Shown: positions 52,644 through 61,067 of the stretch, piece by piece
How the letters are laid out: every line of letters starts with the position of its first letter
Position numbering within the stretch: position 1 is the first letter of the stretch
Source: Micavibrio_A sp040381535
GTDB lineage: Bacteria > Pseudomonadota > Alphaproteobacteria > Micavibrionales > Micavibrionaceae
Direction of reading: 5' to 3'
NCBI GenBank assembly: GCA_040381535.1
Contig: JBEIHF010000005.1
Coordinates: 1-64,000, forward strand
Length of the DNA: 64,000 nt
Position numbers and translations under genes: made by a program
Notes under the pieces: generated by a model
The model's input: the letters and a program-made list of their open reading frames with translations, nothing else
Database searches by the model: none
What the model was told of the DNA's origin: nothing

Positions 52644-53078
52644 TTACGTCACTACATCGAATTCCGCCGTGGTTTTAGGGCCCCAGCGATGGTCCGGCGT
52701 GCGGTAGAGCTTCGCATCCTTGATCTCGTAATCGGGGGTCTTGCTGTAGCCCGCGGAATGATAACGCGTGCGATAGAGGAAATTGCCGCGGATGATATAT
52801 TCGGCATCTTTGGAAGCTTCGCTGTGCGGCGTGCGCAAAGCATAGACCAGCCCGTCGATTACCTCGTAAACGATATAGCCCGCCGTGCTGCCCTCATAGG
52901 GGGTCGATCGTCTGAAACGCATAGTCTTCCGTCCGATCACTGAAAACGCAGTATAGCACGGATTTATAACGATTTTGTTATCTTTCAGCGGTTTATCTAA
53001 TAGTTCGATTGCGCGATTTTTTTGCCTCAATAGTTCGTTCGTCGTGTGTTTGTGATTTTTGTCTACTTCGTTCGCCAT
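52644..53078 (-). CDS. Repeat protein with 23-residue beta repeats (beta-flower-like)
   Basis: A 144-residue protein with AGGAG directly before the ATG. From residue 71 a 23-residue unit repeats: start positions Y71, Y94, Y117 and F140, each following Y-x-I/V-x-[DG]-x-x-[VL]-Y-x-x-R-T-x-x-H. A more diverged unit begins near F45. Small proteins of this type have been called beta-flower domains. The N-terminal 40 residues are charged and Lys/Asn-rich. The function is unknown. Confidence 0.7.
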   Translation of the reverse strand: MANEVDKNHKHTTNELLRQKNRAIELLDKPLKDNKIVINPCYTAFSVIGRKTMRFRRSTPYEGSTAGYIVYEVIDGLVYALRTPHSEASKDAEYIIRGNFLYRTRYHSAGYSKTPDYEIKDAKLYRTPDHRWGPKTTAEFDVVT

Positions 53079-53224
53079 TTTTTCTCCTAACTCGGGCGAA
53101 AACCCGAGCGACGGGCTCGTGCGCATGATTGCTCAAATCATGAATGTGGGGCGACATTTTGTCCACGGGCGAGTTGGCGCCAAAAGCAAGCACCACATTT
53201 GCGGGCGAATACGAAATAAAAAAA

Positions 53225-53556
53225 CATCCCGAAGTTGAAAGAACGCTATGATCCGCTTATATCCTTAACGATCATATCGTCTAGCAAGTTTAATAATATC
53301 AGCGGTGAGGGCTTCTTCATCATGAGGCCGCTTGGCTTCTTTGCGCTAGCGGTAATATGTATTGGCCGTCACATCAATCTCGCGAAGGACCTCTGCGATA
53401 CTCTTGCCTTGGCCAACCATCACCTCAGCCTGACGTGAAAATCCTATTATCTGCTACGCTGTATATCTCTTCCTTACCATTTATAAACCTCCTTAAAGTT
53501 GCCCATAATTTATCCGGATTCACCCCAGACTTGGACTCCTTTATAGGGCGGGGTCA
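53225..53556 (-). mobile_element. Decayed IS3-family relic (OrfA plus start of OrfB)
   Basis: On the minus strand, from the left end TGACCCCGCCCT at 53556, an AGGAGG precedes ATG 53480 and the peptide reads VRKRYTA, stop, QIIGFSRQAEVMVGQGKSIAEVLREIDVTANTYYR, stop, RKEAKRP. This is the HTH-type OrfA of IS3 elements. It then jumps directly to LTADIIKLARRYDR, stop, GYKRIIAFF, the beginning of OrfB, so an internal piece is deleted. Three in-frame stops show that it is dead. Confidence 0.85.
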
Positions 53557-53590
53557 GCGCCCCGGTTCAAATCCTGATTTGGGCATTGAA

Positions 53591-53791
53591 CTATGACAGC
53601 CCCAGCACCTTCAAAATCTTGAGAGCGCTATCGAGCTTGATGGTCGTCTTACCTTGTTCAAAGCTATTGAGCGTGGGCTTGCTGACTCCGGCCAGAACCG
53701 CCAGTTGCTCCTGCGTGAGCTTTTGCTCCTTGCGGCGTCTTACTGCTTCTTCTACAAAGCCTTGCCAATTAAGGCGAACGTTCCGTTCCAT
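53591..53791 (-). CDS. hipB: HipB-like XRE antitoxin
   Basis: A 66-residue helix-turn-helix protein; the HTH_3 core is LTQEQLAVLAGVSKPTLNSFEQGKTTIKLDSALKILKVLGL. It should bind HipA and repress the operon. It is encoded after hipA and overlaps the toxin gene by 40 bases in another frame. Confidence 0.88.
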   Translation of the reverse strand: MERNVRLNWQGFVEEAVRRRKEQKLTQEQLAVLAGVSKPTLNSFEQGKTTIKLDSALKILKVLGLS

Positions 53792-55014
53792 CGCTTTCCT
53801 ATCAGTTTGATGAGATTGTCCTTGAACTCAGCCCCGCCCAATGGCGCGTCCTGAATTGCGTCCTTGGCGGCCTCAATATACTTCTCCAGCCCCTGCGCGG
53901 CCATGTTGATGGCGGCTGGCGATAGACCAAACTCTTCGCCCAGCAGCGTGAGATGGCGCGCCTTGAGATCGCCAATCGGATGATCCTTGGATCCGGCGAT
54001 CTTGAGTGCGAGCGTCTTGTAGCTATAAAGCGAGGCAGCAACCTGATCGTAAGACGGGGTTAGACGCAACCCGGCATCTGTATGGAACATCGCAAAGTTT
54101 TTGAGATGCATGTCAGTATTGCCCAAAAGCAACCCGCCTAAGATACGGCGGTAAAGCAGATAGGCTTGTGTCGGCAGGCATTCGTCCGTTCCTAGAATAA
54201 AATCCGCCATGTCCTTGTAAGCGCCATCATACTTCGTACGGGAGGATCGTCCTAACAGCTGGTTGAATTCCTCGAAGTGGAGGCGTCTTATTGAGAACGG
54301 AGATGATTGATGGCGACTATCTCCCGAACCACTTCCAAAGCCTTCTTCAAGATGTGTTAAATCGCGATCAAATCTCTTAATCAGCAAAGCTGGCTCACCA
54401 AGTCCTTTGACTTCCTCAATGCTTAAGTCAACGATCTCATCATCTGGCAGGAGCGCCTTGAAGGCGAGTGTCGTTAAATACTCGTTCAGTGTCAGATCCG
54501 GATGGTTGGCTGAGGGGAATTTGGCAATGTGTGTACTTAGTTCGTTAATACGGGCCGGACGGTAAATTCCACTTTCTTTAACAACAGCGAGCTTGGGTTG
54601 AACGCCGGAGAGTGATGCCCGGCTGCTCAGAACCGCCATTTCTTTTGGATCATCTAGATTCAGCATCGCCTCACTGAGCGCGGACGGCTCCGGATCGACA
54701 ATTGAAACCGCGCCCGCGCAATCAAAACCGAAGGCCAAGAGCAATTCAAAGCGCGTCACTTCACGCCGTCCTAGCAAACGACTTTGTGCCTGCTCCAACC
54801 AACCCTCGGAAACCAGGTTGTCAAAAAACGGATGCAAACCGTTATTGCTGATATGAGGCTGTTCACGAACAGGCAGCGTTTGAGCAAAGGCCGGGTGACC
54901 GCCATCGATATAGCTTTTATCGTAGGTGAAGGTAACACGGCCTCCTGGCTCCTCGCTCAAGGTGCCTCCGAAGATGTCCTTGTAAAAGACCCTACCCCAT
55001 AATAAATTTGCCAC
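53752..55014 (-). CDS. hipA: HipA-type Ser/Thr kinase toxin
   Basis: A 420-residue HipA family kinase. The N-terminal subdomain starts with LLWGRVFYKDIFGG. Kinase motifs are the Gly-rich loop SLSGVQPKLAV, the catalytic loop LLGNTDMHLKNFAMF with the NxDxHxKN signature, and a metal-binding Asp in LTPSYDQVAAS. Known relatives phosphorylate glutamyl-tRNA synthetase and stop translation, causing dormancy; the target here is unknown. The GTG start has AAAGGA seven bases upstream. The gene precedes its antitoxin, the reverse of the classical hipBA order. Confidence 0.92.
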   Translation of the reverse strand: MANLLWGRVFYKDIFGGTLSEEPGGRVTFTYDKSYIDGGHPAFAQTLPVREQPHISNNGLHPFFDNLVSEGWLEQAQSRLLGRREVTRFELLLAFGFDCAGAVSIVDPEPSALSEAMLNLDDPKEMAVLSSRASLSGVQPKLAVVKESGIYRPARINELSTHIAKFPSANHPDLTLNEYLTTLAFKALLPDDEIVDLSIEEVKGLGEPALLIKRFDRDLTHLEEGFGSGSGDSRHQSSPFSIRRLHFEEFNQLLGRSSRTKYDGAYKDMADFILGTDECLPTQAYLLYRRILGGLLLGNTDMHLKNFAMFHTDAGLRLTPSYDQVAASLYSYKTLALKIAGSKDHPIGDLKARHLTLLGEEFGLSPAAINMAAQGLEKYIEAAKDAIQDAPLGGAEFKDNLIKLIGKRWNGTFALIGKAL

Positions 55015-55053
55015 GGTTAAATCCTTTTAACTCAAAAGCCCTCAATAAACTTT

Positions 55054-55116
55054 AAAGTAAATTATAACTTACTTTGTATGGTTTTACAATAATTAAAGTA
55101 AAACACATTTTACTTT
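55054..55116 (-). promoter_or_regulatory. hipAB promoter with two operators
   Basis: Two perfect inverted repeats of identical design AAAGTAA-N8-TTACTTT lie at 55054-55075 and 55095-55116, with centres 41 bp apart. On the minus strand a TTGTAA (55084-55089) and a TATAAT (55061-55066) are separated by 17 bp. The TATAAT lies in the spacer of the first operator, and the second lies just upstream of the -35 box. This is the expected layout for HipB autorepression. Confidence 0.85.
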
Positions 55117-55177
55117 TCAATCTTAATGCCCTTGCCCCTCTCATCAAATCAGGCGCATTCGAAGCCGCTAAGCCGAT

Positions 55178-55230
55178 TGACCCACCCCCTAATAATTTGG
55201 TCCAGGTTGAGGTTAGTGGGCTACCGAGCA
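55178..55230 (+). mobile_element. IS3-type left-end remnant
   Basis: TGACCCACCCCCT followed by TTTGGTCCAGG matches, in the same order, the reverse complement of the IS right end at 514-541 and resembles the left end of the relic at 53556. No transposase reading frame follows before uvrB. The rest of the stretch 55117-55324 holds no recognisable gene. Confidence 0.5.
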
Positions 55231-55324
55231 AGTTGCAGGAGAATAACTTCCATCATTGGGCAGAAAAATTAGCAGGTCAGAATTTTTACCTTGTCCATAC
55301 GTACGGGGCATTTAATTTTATGCT

Positions 55325-57487
55325 TCATCGCTTCTTGCTCACCCGCATACTTTTTCCGCCGCCTTTAGTGGGCGCGGAAGAGTTCACGGACCAACCGTTT
55401 GCGAGGCGCGGGTTGGTCATCACGCCCGTTAAACCCAGATCCATCGCCTCGAGCTTTCTGATTTGATCGCGGAGGCGCGCAGCGGTTTCAAATTCCAGAT
55501 CCGCGGCGGCTTTGCGCATATCGGATTCCATCTTTTTCAGATATTTCTGGAAGCTCGTGGGGTTGGAGAGCGCTTGTTGTTCCTCCTCTGCCAGCCCCAT
55601 CACTTCGCGCGCGGTGTCCACATAATCCGCGCGTTCGAACACGGAATGCATCACACTGCTGATATTGCGTTTGATGCTGGCAGGCGTGATGTTGTTCGCG
55701 GTGTTGTATTCCACCTGTTTTGCGCGGCGGCGGTCTGTTTCGTCAATCGCGCCCTGCATGGATTTCGTGATGGAATCCGCATACAAAATAACGCGCCCGT
55801 CAAGGTTCCGCGCCGCGCGACCGATCGTTTGGATGAGCGATGTTTTAGAGCGCAGGAAGCCTTCCTTGTCCGCATCCAAGATAGCCACCAGCATACATTC
55901 GGGGATATCGAGACCTTCGCGGAGCAAGTTAATGCCGACCAGCACGTCAAATTCACCAAGGCGCAGATCGCGCATGATTTCGATTCTTTCCAGCGTATCA
56001 ATATCAGAATGCAGATAGCGCACGCGCACGCCGTTTTCTTGTAAATATTCCGTCAGGTCCTCGGCCATTTTTTTGGTGAGGGTGGTGACGAGCACGCGCC
56101 CGCTTTTTTTCGCGACCAAGCGGCATTCGGACATCAGATCATCCACCTGATGTTCCGTCGGGCGGATTTCGACGGGCGGATCGATCAGCCCCGTGGGGCG
56201 CACCACCTGTTCGGCGAAATCACCGCCGGTTTGTTCGAGTTCATAAGGCCCGGGCGTCGCGGAGACATATAATATCTGCCCGCGCATTTCGTTGAATTCC
56301 TCGAATTTCAGCGGACGGTTATCGAGCGCGGCAGGCAGGCGGAAGCCGTAATCCACCAGCGTTGTTTTGCGCGCGCGGTCACCCTTATACATCGCGCCTA
56401 GTTGCGGCACCATCACGTGGGATTCATCCAAAAATATCATCGCGTTGGAAGGAAGATATTCGATGAGCGTAGGCGGTGCCTCGCCTATGCCGCGGCCCGT
56501 GAGATAGCGCGAATAGTTTTCGATTCCCGAGCACACGCCCGTCGCCATGAGCATTTCGATATCGAATTGCGTACGTTGCGAAAGGCGTTGCGCCTCGAGC
56601 AGTTTTCCTTCGGCTTCGAATTCGGCGAGGCGGAGTTTAAGGTCCACCTTCATTTGTTTGATGGCCTGCGCCATCGTCGGGCCGGGCGTGATGTAGTGCG
56701 AGTTCGCGTAAATACGCACCCCTTCCATAGCCGCCTGTTTTTCGCCCGTCAGCGCATCGAATTCCGTGATTTCTTCGATTTCATCGCCGAACATGGCAAA
56801 ACGCCACGCGGAATCTTCCATATGGGACGGGAACAATTCCACCGTATCGCCGCGCACACGGAATGTGCCGCGCTCGAATGCGATGTCGTTACGTTTATAT
56901 TGCAATGTGATGAGTTTGGAGATGAGCGCTTGGCGGTCGAGTTTGTCACCCTTGCGCAGATCAATCGTCATCGCCTGATAATCTTCTTTCGACCCAATAC
57001 CGTAGATGCAAGACACCGACGCCACGACGATCAGGTCTTTCCGTTCGAAAATCGCGCGCGTCGCGGCGTGGCGCATGCGGTCTATCTGTTCGTTGATGCT
57101 GGAATCTTTTTCGATGAACGTGTCGGTACGCGGCACATAGGCTTCGGGCTGGTAATAATCATAGTAGGAGACGAAATATTCCACCGCGTTGTCGGGGAAA
57201 AACGCCTTCATCTCTCCGTACAGCTGCGCGGCGAGGGTTTTGTTGGGCGCGAGGATAAGCGCGGGGCGCTGGGTCCGTTCGATAAGATGCGCCATGGTGA
57301 AGGTTTTTCCCGAACCCGTCACGCCGAGCAGGACCTGATCCGACAACCCGTTTTCGAGACCTTCGACGAGCTTGTCTATCGCCTTTGGCTGGTCGCCCGC
57401 CGGCTTGTAGTCCGAACTGATTTTAAAGGGGGGCGATTCCGTGAAAGGATTGCTCGCCGCCATGTTGATTTCTACTGCTCCGCGCAT
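55325..57487 (-). CDS. uvrB: UvrABC system subunit B
   Basis: DNA damage-recognition helicase of nucleotide excision repair, about 712-720 residues. Motif I is LLGVTGSGKTFTMA, the beta-hairpin region reads FVSYYDYYQPEAYVPRTDTFIEKD, the DEAD-like box is MIFLDESHVMVPQ, and motif VI is QTIGRAARNLDGRVILYAD. The C-terminal UVR helical pair is LKKMESDMRKAAADLEFETAARLRDQIRKLE. The ATG of MAASNPF at 57463 is also possible. Confidence 0.97.
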   Translation of the reverse strand: MRGAVEINMAASNPFTESPPFKISSDYKPAGDQPKAIDKLVEGLENGLSDQVLLGVTGSGKTFTMAHLIERTQRPALILAPNKTLAAQLYGEMKAFFPDNAVEYFVSYYDYYQPEAYVPRTDTFIEKDSSINEQIDRMRHAATRAIFERKDLIVVASVSCIYGIGSKEDYQAMTIDLRKGDKLDRQALISKLITLQYKRNDIAFERGTFRVRGDTVELFPSHMEDSAWRFAMFGDEIEEITEFDALTGEKQAAMEGVRIYANSHYITPGPTMAQAIKQMKVDLKLRLAEFEAEGKLLEAQRLSQRTQFDIEMLMATGVCSGIENYSRYLTGRGIGEAPPTLIEYLPSNAMIFLDESHVMVPQLGAMYKGDRARKTTLVDYGFRLPAALDNRPLKFEEFNEMRGQILYVSATPGPYELEQTGGDFAEQVVRPTGLIDPPVEIRPTEHQVDDLMSECRLVAKKSGRVLVTTLTKKMAEDLTEYLQENGVRVRYLHSDIDTLERIEIMRDLRLGEFDVLVGINLLREGLDIPECMLVAILDADKEGFLRSKTSLIQTIGRAARNLDGRVILYADSITKSMQGAIDETDRRRAKQVEYNTANNITPASIKRNISSVMHSVFERADYVDTAREVMGLAEEEQQALSNPTSFQKYLKKMESDMRKAAADLEFETAARLRDQIRKLEAMDLGLTGVMTNPRLANGWSVNSSAPTKGGGKSMRVSKKR

Positions 57488-57526
57488 GGGGACATATATA
57501 GAACATCGATAGAAAAAGGCAAAGGA

Positions 57527-57853
57527 TCAGAAGGTGGGTTCGACAACGGTCTTGGCGCGGACGATCATGGGCACGGCGAACGCATCGTCAATGCGGATGC
57601 TGCCCGCAGGCTTACCGCTTTTGGCGAAATGTTCGAGGATACGCTCGCCCCATTCTTCATAGGATTTAAAGTTCTTTATTGCAGGGGGAATGAAGGGGTC
57701 ATCCAGCGGCAGGGCATATTTGGTCCCGCCCGCGCGCAGGATAAACGGGGTGTTGGCGTGCGTGATGCCGAGGGTTTTCTGCCCCTTCGGTTTGCCGATG
57801 ACAATGCGCAGCTCTTCGTCCGCTGGCATGCGTTCTGTCGTTTTTATGCCCAT
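57527..57853 (-). CDS. Hypothetical protein, 108 residues
   Basis: A small soluble protein (MGIKTTERMPADEELRIVIGKPKG...), with alternating strands (ANTPFILRAGGTKYALPLDDP) and a helix FKSYEEWGERILEHFAK. No family recognised. It sits just before uvrB on the same strand. Confidence 0.6.
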   Translation of the reverse strand: MGIKTTERMPADEELRIVIGKPKGQKTLGITHANTPFILRAGGTKYALPLDDPFIPPAIKNFKSYEEWGERILEHFAKSGKPAGSIRIDDAFAVPMIVRAKTVVEPTF

Positions 57854-57968
57854 TTTACACCTCTTTTACGGGCACAATCATACAGTTATTAGGGAAAAAG
57901 ATCAAGAAATTTGCCTGCTGCCCCGGTCGTAGTATGGTTAAATCCCACCAGCCAAGACAGGAAACACC

Positions 57969-58613
57969 ATGTCCGCCATTCTCGAATTTTTACAAACCCG
58001 CAGATCATCTTCCATCGGAAAATTCACCGCGGATGGGCCTAACAAAGACCAGATCAAAACCATTTTGGAAGCCGCAACACGCGTGCCTGACCACAACAAA
58101 CTTTCCCCGTGGTGGTTCGTGGTGTTCGAAGGCGATGCCCGCAAAAAATTCGGTGAGGTTTTGAAACACGCCTATACGCACGAAGACAAAGACGCAGCGC
58201 CAGCGAAACTTGAACTGGAAGCGGAAAGATTTACACGCGCGCCTGTTGTGATCGCCGTGATATCACGCATCAAGGAAGGCAAAGCCCCGCAATGGGAGCA
58301 AGTCTTAAGCGCAGGCGCCGTTGCATATAATCTCTGCCTCGCCGCGAATGCATTGGGATTTGGCACCAACTGGGTCACGGAATGGACGGCGTATAACGCG
58401 GAAGTACAGCGCGAATTGGGATTGGATGACCGCGACCATATCGCGGGGTTCATCTATATGGGCACCGAAACCGAAAAACAAGAAGAGCGCGAGCGCCCCG
58501 CCCTGGCAGATTTGGTTAATCACTGGAGCCCGGATTACACCCCGCAAAAAGGTGATAAATACGGCAAAGTCGGCCTTGGAATCCCGCCGGCCCGCTTCAA
58601 ATCGCCACTTTAA
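57969..58613 (+). CDS. Nitroreductase-family protein (YdjA-like)
   Basis: A 214-residue FMN-dependent nitroreductase-like oxidoreductase. The N-terminal FLQTRRSSSIGKFT carries the Arg-rich FMN loop, then RVPDHNKLSPWWFVVF, and LCLAANALGFGTNWVTEW near the C-terminal half, matching YdjA-like short members. The physiological substrate is unknown. Confidence 0.88.
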   Translation: MSAILEFLQTRRSSSIGKFTADGPNKDQIKTILEAATRVPDHNKLSPWWFVVFEGDARKKFGEVLKHAYTHEDKDAAPAKLELEAERFTRAPVVIAVISRIKEGKAPQWEQVLSAGAVAYNLCLAANALGFGTNWVTEWTAYNAEVQRELGLDDRDHIAGFIYMGTETEKQEERERPALADLVNHWSPDYTPQKGDKYGKVGLGIPPARFKSPL

Positions 58614-58617
58614 TTTA

Positions 58618-58646
58618 TTGACATAATTATTAATCGGGTGTTATTT
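58618..58646 (+). promoter_or_regulatory. Sigma-70-type promoter
   Basis: TTGACA (58618-58623) and TTATTT (58641-58646), spaced by 17 bp, lie 30 bases before the ATG of the next gene, which has AAGGAAG as ribosome binding site. Confidence 0.6.
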
Positions 58647-58676
58647 TCGGCCCTCTAAAAAAGGAAGTACGAATAA

Positions 58677-59264
58677 ATGGCCAATGATTTGTATGTATTT
58701 CTGGGGCGTGCTTTCGCTGCAGCCGGCGAAAAGACCCTCACTTTGAACGATGACACGAAAGAAACACTTCGTGCATTGTGCAAATCCAAATTCTCCTCAC
58801 AAAAGATCAACATGGCCATTGATCTATTGATCGGCAAATTGCCGATCCGCGATCGTTATGAAGCATCGGTATTGGTTGTCAATCATACCGGCCGGGATTC
58901 TTATATGCATAAAATGGGACTTACACTCGCACTCGACAATATAGGCACGATAGATGCCGCTTCACGTCACATGCAATGTATCATTCTTGCACGCGAAAGC
59001 TACGACAAGGAATATCAGGAACGTTGCTATCGCACGGCGTTTCAAAACAACAGCGCCCTTCCCTATCATATGCGCGGTATGGCCCTGACCATTCTGGAAG
59101 CCAATACGCGTGAATTCCCAGACCTACACGGTGAAATAGACGAAAAAATTAAAAAAGATTATCCGGAATCAGTCATGCAGCCACACATGCCGGTAGAAAA
59201 TATCAAACCTATGGATATATCGGCCTTTGTAGCCGGTATGAAAGCCCTGCCAAAAGCGCCGTAA
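58677..59264 (+). CDS. Hypothetical protein, 195 residues
   Basis: A soluble, mainly helical protein beginning MANDLYVFLGRAFAAAGEKTLTLNDDTKETLRALCKSK. It has a clear promoter and ribosome binding site. No known domain is recognised. It is convergent with the 85-residue gene upstream of... on the opposite strand, with adjoining stops. Confidence 0.65.
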   Translation: MANDLYVFLGRAFAAAGEKTLTLNDDTKETLRALCKSKFSSQKINMAIDLLIGKLPIRDRYEASVLVVNHTGRDSYMHKMGLTLALDNIGTIDAASRHMQCIILARESYDKEYQERCYRTAFQNNSALPYHMRGMALTILEANTREFPDLHGEIDEKIKKDYPESVMQPHMPVENIKPMDISAFVAGMKALPKAP

Positions 59265-59522
59265 TTATTCGGCGTCTTCGCCTTCGGCGGATTTATCGAA
59301 TTTCACGATCACGCCGCGCTTTTTGAAATAGGATTTCATCATCTGGCGGCCCTGGCGGTTGTTCTGCACGAGTTTCGTGGGCTCGAAAATCGCTTCTTTC
59401 GTACCCGCTTCTTTCAGCACAGCTTTTAGCTCGGCGAGCGCCTCATCAAGACCTTCGTTGTCATTACGAATGGCTTCGTAAATATTTTCTTTGATTTGAT
59501 CTAGTTTCGATGCGGCAGCCAT
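59265..59522 (-). CDS. Small conserved-looking protein downstream of lysS
   Basis: An 85-residue acidic helical protein (LDQIKENIYEAIRNDNEGLDEALAELKAVLKEAG...) with a basic middle (NNRQGRQMMKSYFKKRG) and acidic tail. It follows lysS by four bases, so it is co-transcribed with it. No family is recognised. Confidence 0.65.
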   Translation of the reverse strand: MAAASKLDQIKENIYEAIRNDNEGLDEALAELKAVLKEAGTKEAIFEPTKLVQNNRQGRQMMKSYFKKRGVIVKFDKSAEGEDAE

Positions 59523-59526
59523 GACT

Positions 59527-61032
59527 CTAGTCCTTTTTGGGTTTTAATGTAGGGAACGCGATAACGTCGCGGATGTTCGCGGAGTTCGTGAGAAGCATGC
59601 ACAGGCGGTCTATGCCCATGCCCCAGCCACCCGTCGGCGGCAGGCCGTATTCCAGCGCGGTGATGTAATCTTCGTCCACCATTTGGGTCTCTTCATTGCC
59701 TTTTTCTTTGGCGGCAACCTGTTCTTCAAATCTTTGCATCTGGATTTTCGGATCGTTCAATTCGGTGAACGCGTTCACGATTTCCCAACCGTTGATATAT
59801 GTTTCGAAACGCTCCACCAGACGCGGGTCGCCCCTGTGGACTTTTGCGAGCGGTGAAATATCCATCGGCGTGTCTGTGACATGCGTCGGCTGGATTAGCG
59901 TGTGTTCGACTTTTTCATCGAACACGGCGGCAACAATATCGCCCCAGTTCGCGAATGTTTCGGTGAATACGCCGAGCTTTTTGGCGGCGGCGGCGGCTTC
60001 TTTTTCATCAGCGAACGACAGGAAATCCACACCCGTGATTTCTTTCACCAGATCGACCATGGATTTGCGTACAAAAGGCTTGGAAAGATCGATAACATTT
60101 TCGCCCATTGTGATTTCCATGGAGCCGTTCACCGTCTGCGCGGACTGACGGATCAGGTTTTCAGTCAGGTCCATGATATCGAAGTAATCCATATAGGAAT
60201 GGTATCCTTCGATGGTCGTGAATTCGGGATTGTGTTTGATAGAGATTCCTTCGTTACGGAACAGACGGCCGATTTCGAAAACGGCATCAGCAAGGCCGCC
60301 GACGATCAAACGTTTCAACGGCAGTTCGGTTGCGATGCGCAAGAAGAAGTCGGAATCGAGCGCATTGTGGTGCGTCATAAAAGGTTTCGCATTCGCACCG
60401 CCCAAAAGCGGGCTTAGCACGGGCGTTTCCACCTCAATCGCGCCGAGCTCTTCCATATATTTACGAATGAATGAGACGATTTTGGAACGTTTGCGCAGCG
60501 TTTCACGGCTTTCCTCGTTCATGATCAAATCGAGATAACGTTGGCGGTAACGTTGCTCGATATCCGTGAGGCCATGGTATTTTTCCGGCAGCGGCAACAT
60601 CGATTTCGCGAGCATCATGGTTTCCTTCGCGCGTACGGATAATTCACCGCGCGGCGTGCGACGCATGGTCCCCAATGCTCCGACAATGTCGCCGATGTCA
60701 TACAATTCGAGTTTGGAAAGTTCGGCCTCGGAGAGCGTATCTTTGTGGCAAAACACCTGAATTTTGCCCGAAGCATCCTGAAGATCCAAAAACATTCCGT
60801 TATTACGCATGGCCATTATGCGACCCGCGACGGCGACGGAATCTTCGGTTTCCACGCCGTTTTCGATGGTGGCATATTTGTCCTGAAGCTCGGCCGCCTT
60901 GTGGGAGCGATCGAATTTATGGGGATAGGCCTCTATCCCGCGGGCCCTCATTTCCGCCAGCTTTTGCTCGCGCGCCTCGCGCGGATTGGTGGATAGGGCG
61001 TCTTTTTTCGTTTCCGGTTGTGCCATGGCCAT
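59527..61032 (-). CDS. lysS: Lysyl-tRNA synthetase, class II
   Basis: A 501-residue class II synthetase attaching Lys to tRNA. An N-terminal OB-fold anticodon-binding domain (DSVAVAGRIMAMRNNGMFLDLQDASGKIQVF) precedes the catalytic domain with motif 2 (LFRNEGISIKHNPEFTTIEGY) and motif 3 (YGLPPTGGWGMGIDRLCMLL). All are standard. Confidence 0.97.
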   Translation of the reverse strand: MAMAQPETKKDALSTNPREAREQKLAEMRARGIEAYPHKFDRSHKAAELQDKYATIENGVETEDSVAVAGRIMAMRNNGMFLDLQDASGKIQVFCHKDTLSEAELSKLELYDIGDIVGALGTMRRTPRGELSVRAKETMMLAKSMLPLPEKYHGLTDIEQRYRQRYLDLIMNEESRETLRKRSKIVSFIRKYMEELGAIEVETPVLSPLLGGANAKPFMTHHNALDSDFFLRIATELPLKRLIVGGLADAVFEIGRLFRNEGISIKHNPEFTTIEGYHSYMDYFDIMDLTENLIRQSAQTVNGSMEITMGENVIDLSKPFVRKSMVDLVKEITGVDFLSFADEKEAAAAAKKLGVFTETFANWGDIVAAVFDEKVEHTLIQPTHVTDTPMDISPLAKVHRGDPRLVERFETYINGWEIVNAFTELNDPKIQMQRFEEQVAAKEKGNEETQMVDEDYITALEYGLPPTGGWGMGIDRLCMLLTNSANIRDVIAFPTLKPKKD

Positions 61033-61067
61033 GTTTCTGTGCTAAAATATTGATTGTGTAGGTATTT

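Noticed and set aside
53535..53590. tRNA-like sequence CGGTTCAAATCC next to the IS relic
   Set aside because: The T-arm-like piece does not form a proper five-pair stem, and no tRNA body is found upstream; I could not support an attachment site.
56402..57892. A 496-codon plus-strand open frame opposite uvrB
   Set aside because: uvrB is certain on the other strand; the antisense peptide is Arg/His-rich with no motif.
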